Assembly: GCA_031272655.1 (NCBI GenBank)
Contig: JAISTJ010000204.1
Coordinates: 1-12,791, forward strand
Length of the DNA: 12,791 nucleotides
DNA from: Tannerella sp.
GTDB taxonomy: Bacteria > Bacteroidota > Bacteroidia > Bacteroidales > Tannerellaceae
Direction of reading: 5' to 3'
The notes beneath the pieces were generated by a model. The model did not search any database. It was given only the letters and a program-made list of their open reading frames with translations, and was not told where the DNA came from. Positions 12,210 to 12,791 of the stretch are shown piece by piece. The position numbers were made by a program, and so were the translations under genes. Every line of letters begins with the position of its first letter. Position 1 is the first letter of the stretch.

Positions 12210-12791
12210 TCATTTTTTTGCCGGCTCACCGTATAATTCAAACGCTTCTGCCCTGTTAATCAGTATGTTATAAAATTCTCCCTGTTTAAGATTTTTTTTG
12301 CCGCCGATAATTATTTCCGGATCAATTTCGGGCGAATCGTACTCCGTTCTGCCGATAAAATATTCGCCTTCGCGCCGGTCAATAATTGTTTTCAGTATCT
12401 TGCCCACCTTTTGTTCGTTCACCTCCTCCGCTATCGCCTGTTGGATGTTCATCAGCCGGTCTAATCGCTGCTGCTTGACTTCGTCGGGAATGTTATCTTC
12501 GTGATTTTCAAACGAATACGTACCATGTTCATGGCTGTAGGCGAAAGCGCCCATACGCTCGAATCGAGCTTCCTTGACAAAGTCGCACAGTTCGGCGAAA
12601 TCGTCGTCTGTTTCATCGGGATGCCCCACCATAAATGTTGTACGAATGTGAATATCAGGCACTTCGTCGCGAATTCGGGCAAGCAGTTCGCGGGTCTGAT
12701 TAGACGTGATGTCGCGTCGCATCATTTTAAGGATGTGGTCGCTGATATGCTGAAGGGCTATATCCAAGTAGTTGCAGACGTTTTCGCGCTC
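12210..12791 (-). CDS. rimO: Ribosomal protein S12 methylthiotransferase RimO, C-terminal part
   Basis: The final 193 codons of RimO; the start lies beyond the right edge. RimO is a radical-SAM iron-sulfur enzyme that adds a methylthio group to the conserved Asp of ribosomal protein S12. The fragment covers the end of the radical-SAM barrel: YLDIALQHISDHILKMMRR, RTTFMVGHPDETDDDF (residues 50-65 of the fragment) and FAYSHEHGT (83-91). It then enters the C-terminal TRAM domain (about 128-188) with GRTEYDSPEID (147-157), which distinguishes RimO from the related tRNA enzyme MiaB. The cluster-binding cysteines of the N-terminal half are outside the window. An in-frame TTG at 12767 is internal, not a start, as the conserved sequence continues to the edge. 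The two HU genes lie downstream on the same strand. Confidence 0.95.
   Translation of the reverse strand, partial: ERENVCNYLDIALQHISDHILKMMRRDITSNQTRELLARIRDEVPDIHIRTTFMVGHPDETDDDFAELCDFVKEARFERMGAFAYSHEHGTYSFENHEDNIPDEVKQQRLDRLMNIQQAIAEEVNEQKVGKILKTIIDRREGEYFIGRTEYDSPEIDPEIIIGGKKNLKQGEFYNILINRAEAFELYGEPAKK

Overview
The window looks like a chromosomal segment of a Bacteroidota bacterium, most likely order Bacteroidales. The evidence is the TAnnTTTG-type -7 promoter element found ahead of nearly every transcription unit, the lack of Shine-Dalgarno sequences, and family content typical of that group: a GH92 mannosidase lipoprotein, a DUF4369/thioredoxin lipoprotein, a DUF4296 lipoprotein, a zinc-ligand-poor TraR/DksA protein, and HU-like proteins downstream of rimO. 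I cannot place it below order level. No insertion sequence, CRISPR array, integrase or rRNA gene is visible.

Left part (1-2626, minus strand): the N-terminal end of a GH106-like glycoside hydrolase, a tRNA-Pro(CGG) with its own promoter and a strong intrinsic terminator, and a complete GH92 alpha-mannosidase lipoprotein. Middle-left (2640-3714, plus strand): the rplU-rpmA ribosomal protein operon, with a strong promoter, a potentially structured 5' leader and a clean terminator. The L27 protein has an unusual Ala/Glu/Pro/Lys-rich tail of about 97 residues.

Middle (3738-8280): an NlpC/P60 lipoprotein; an NtrC-type sigma-54 response regulator; a convergently oriented DUF4369-thioredoxin lipoprotein; and a PAS-containing membrane histidine kinase that is the obvious partner of the response regulator.

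Right (8282-10198, minus strand): a compact operon of a DksA-like RNA polymerase regulator, lspA (signal peptidase II) and a DUF4296 lipoprotein. LspA matures lipoproteins, and at least four other genes here encode predicted lipoproteins.

Far right (10282-12791, minus strand): the C-terminal half of RimO (ribosomal protein S12 methylthiotransferase), a small HU-family protein, and a 500-residue protein joining an HU-type DNA-binding domain, a long acidic linker, one membrane helix and a C-terminal LysM domain. The two HU genes overlap by 4 bp. The large protein has the layout of a direct DNA-to-cell-wall tether and is the most intriguing item in the window. The remaining observations concern a shared promoter architecture, very short leaders, the rplU leader, and a two-component pair split by an opposing gene.
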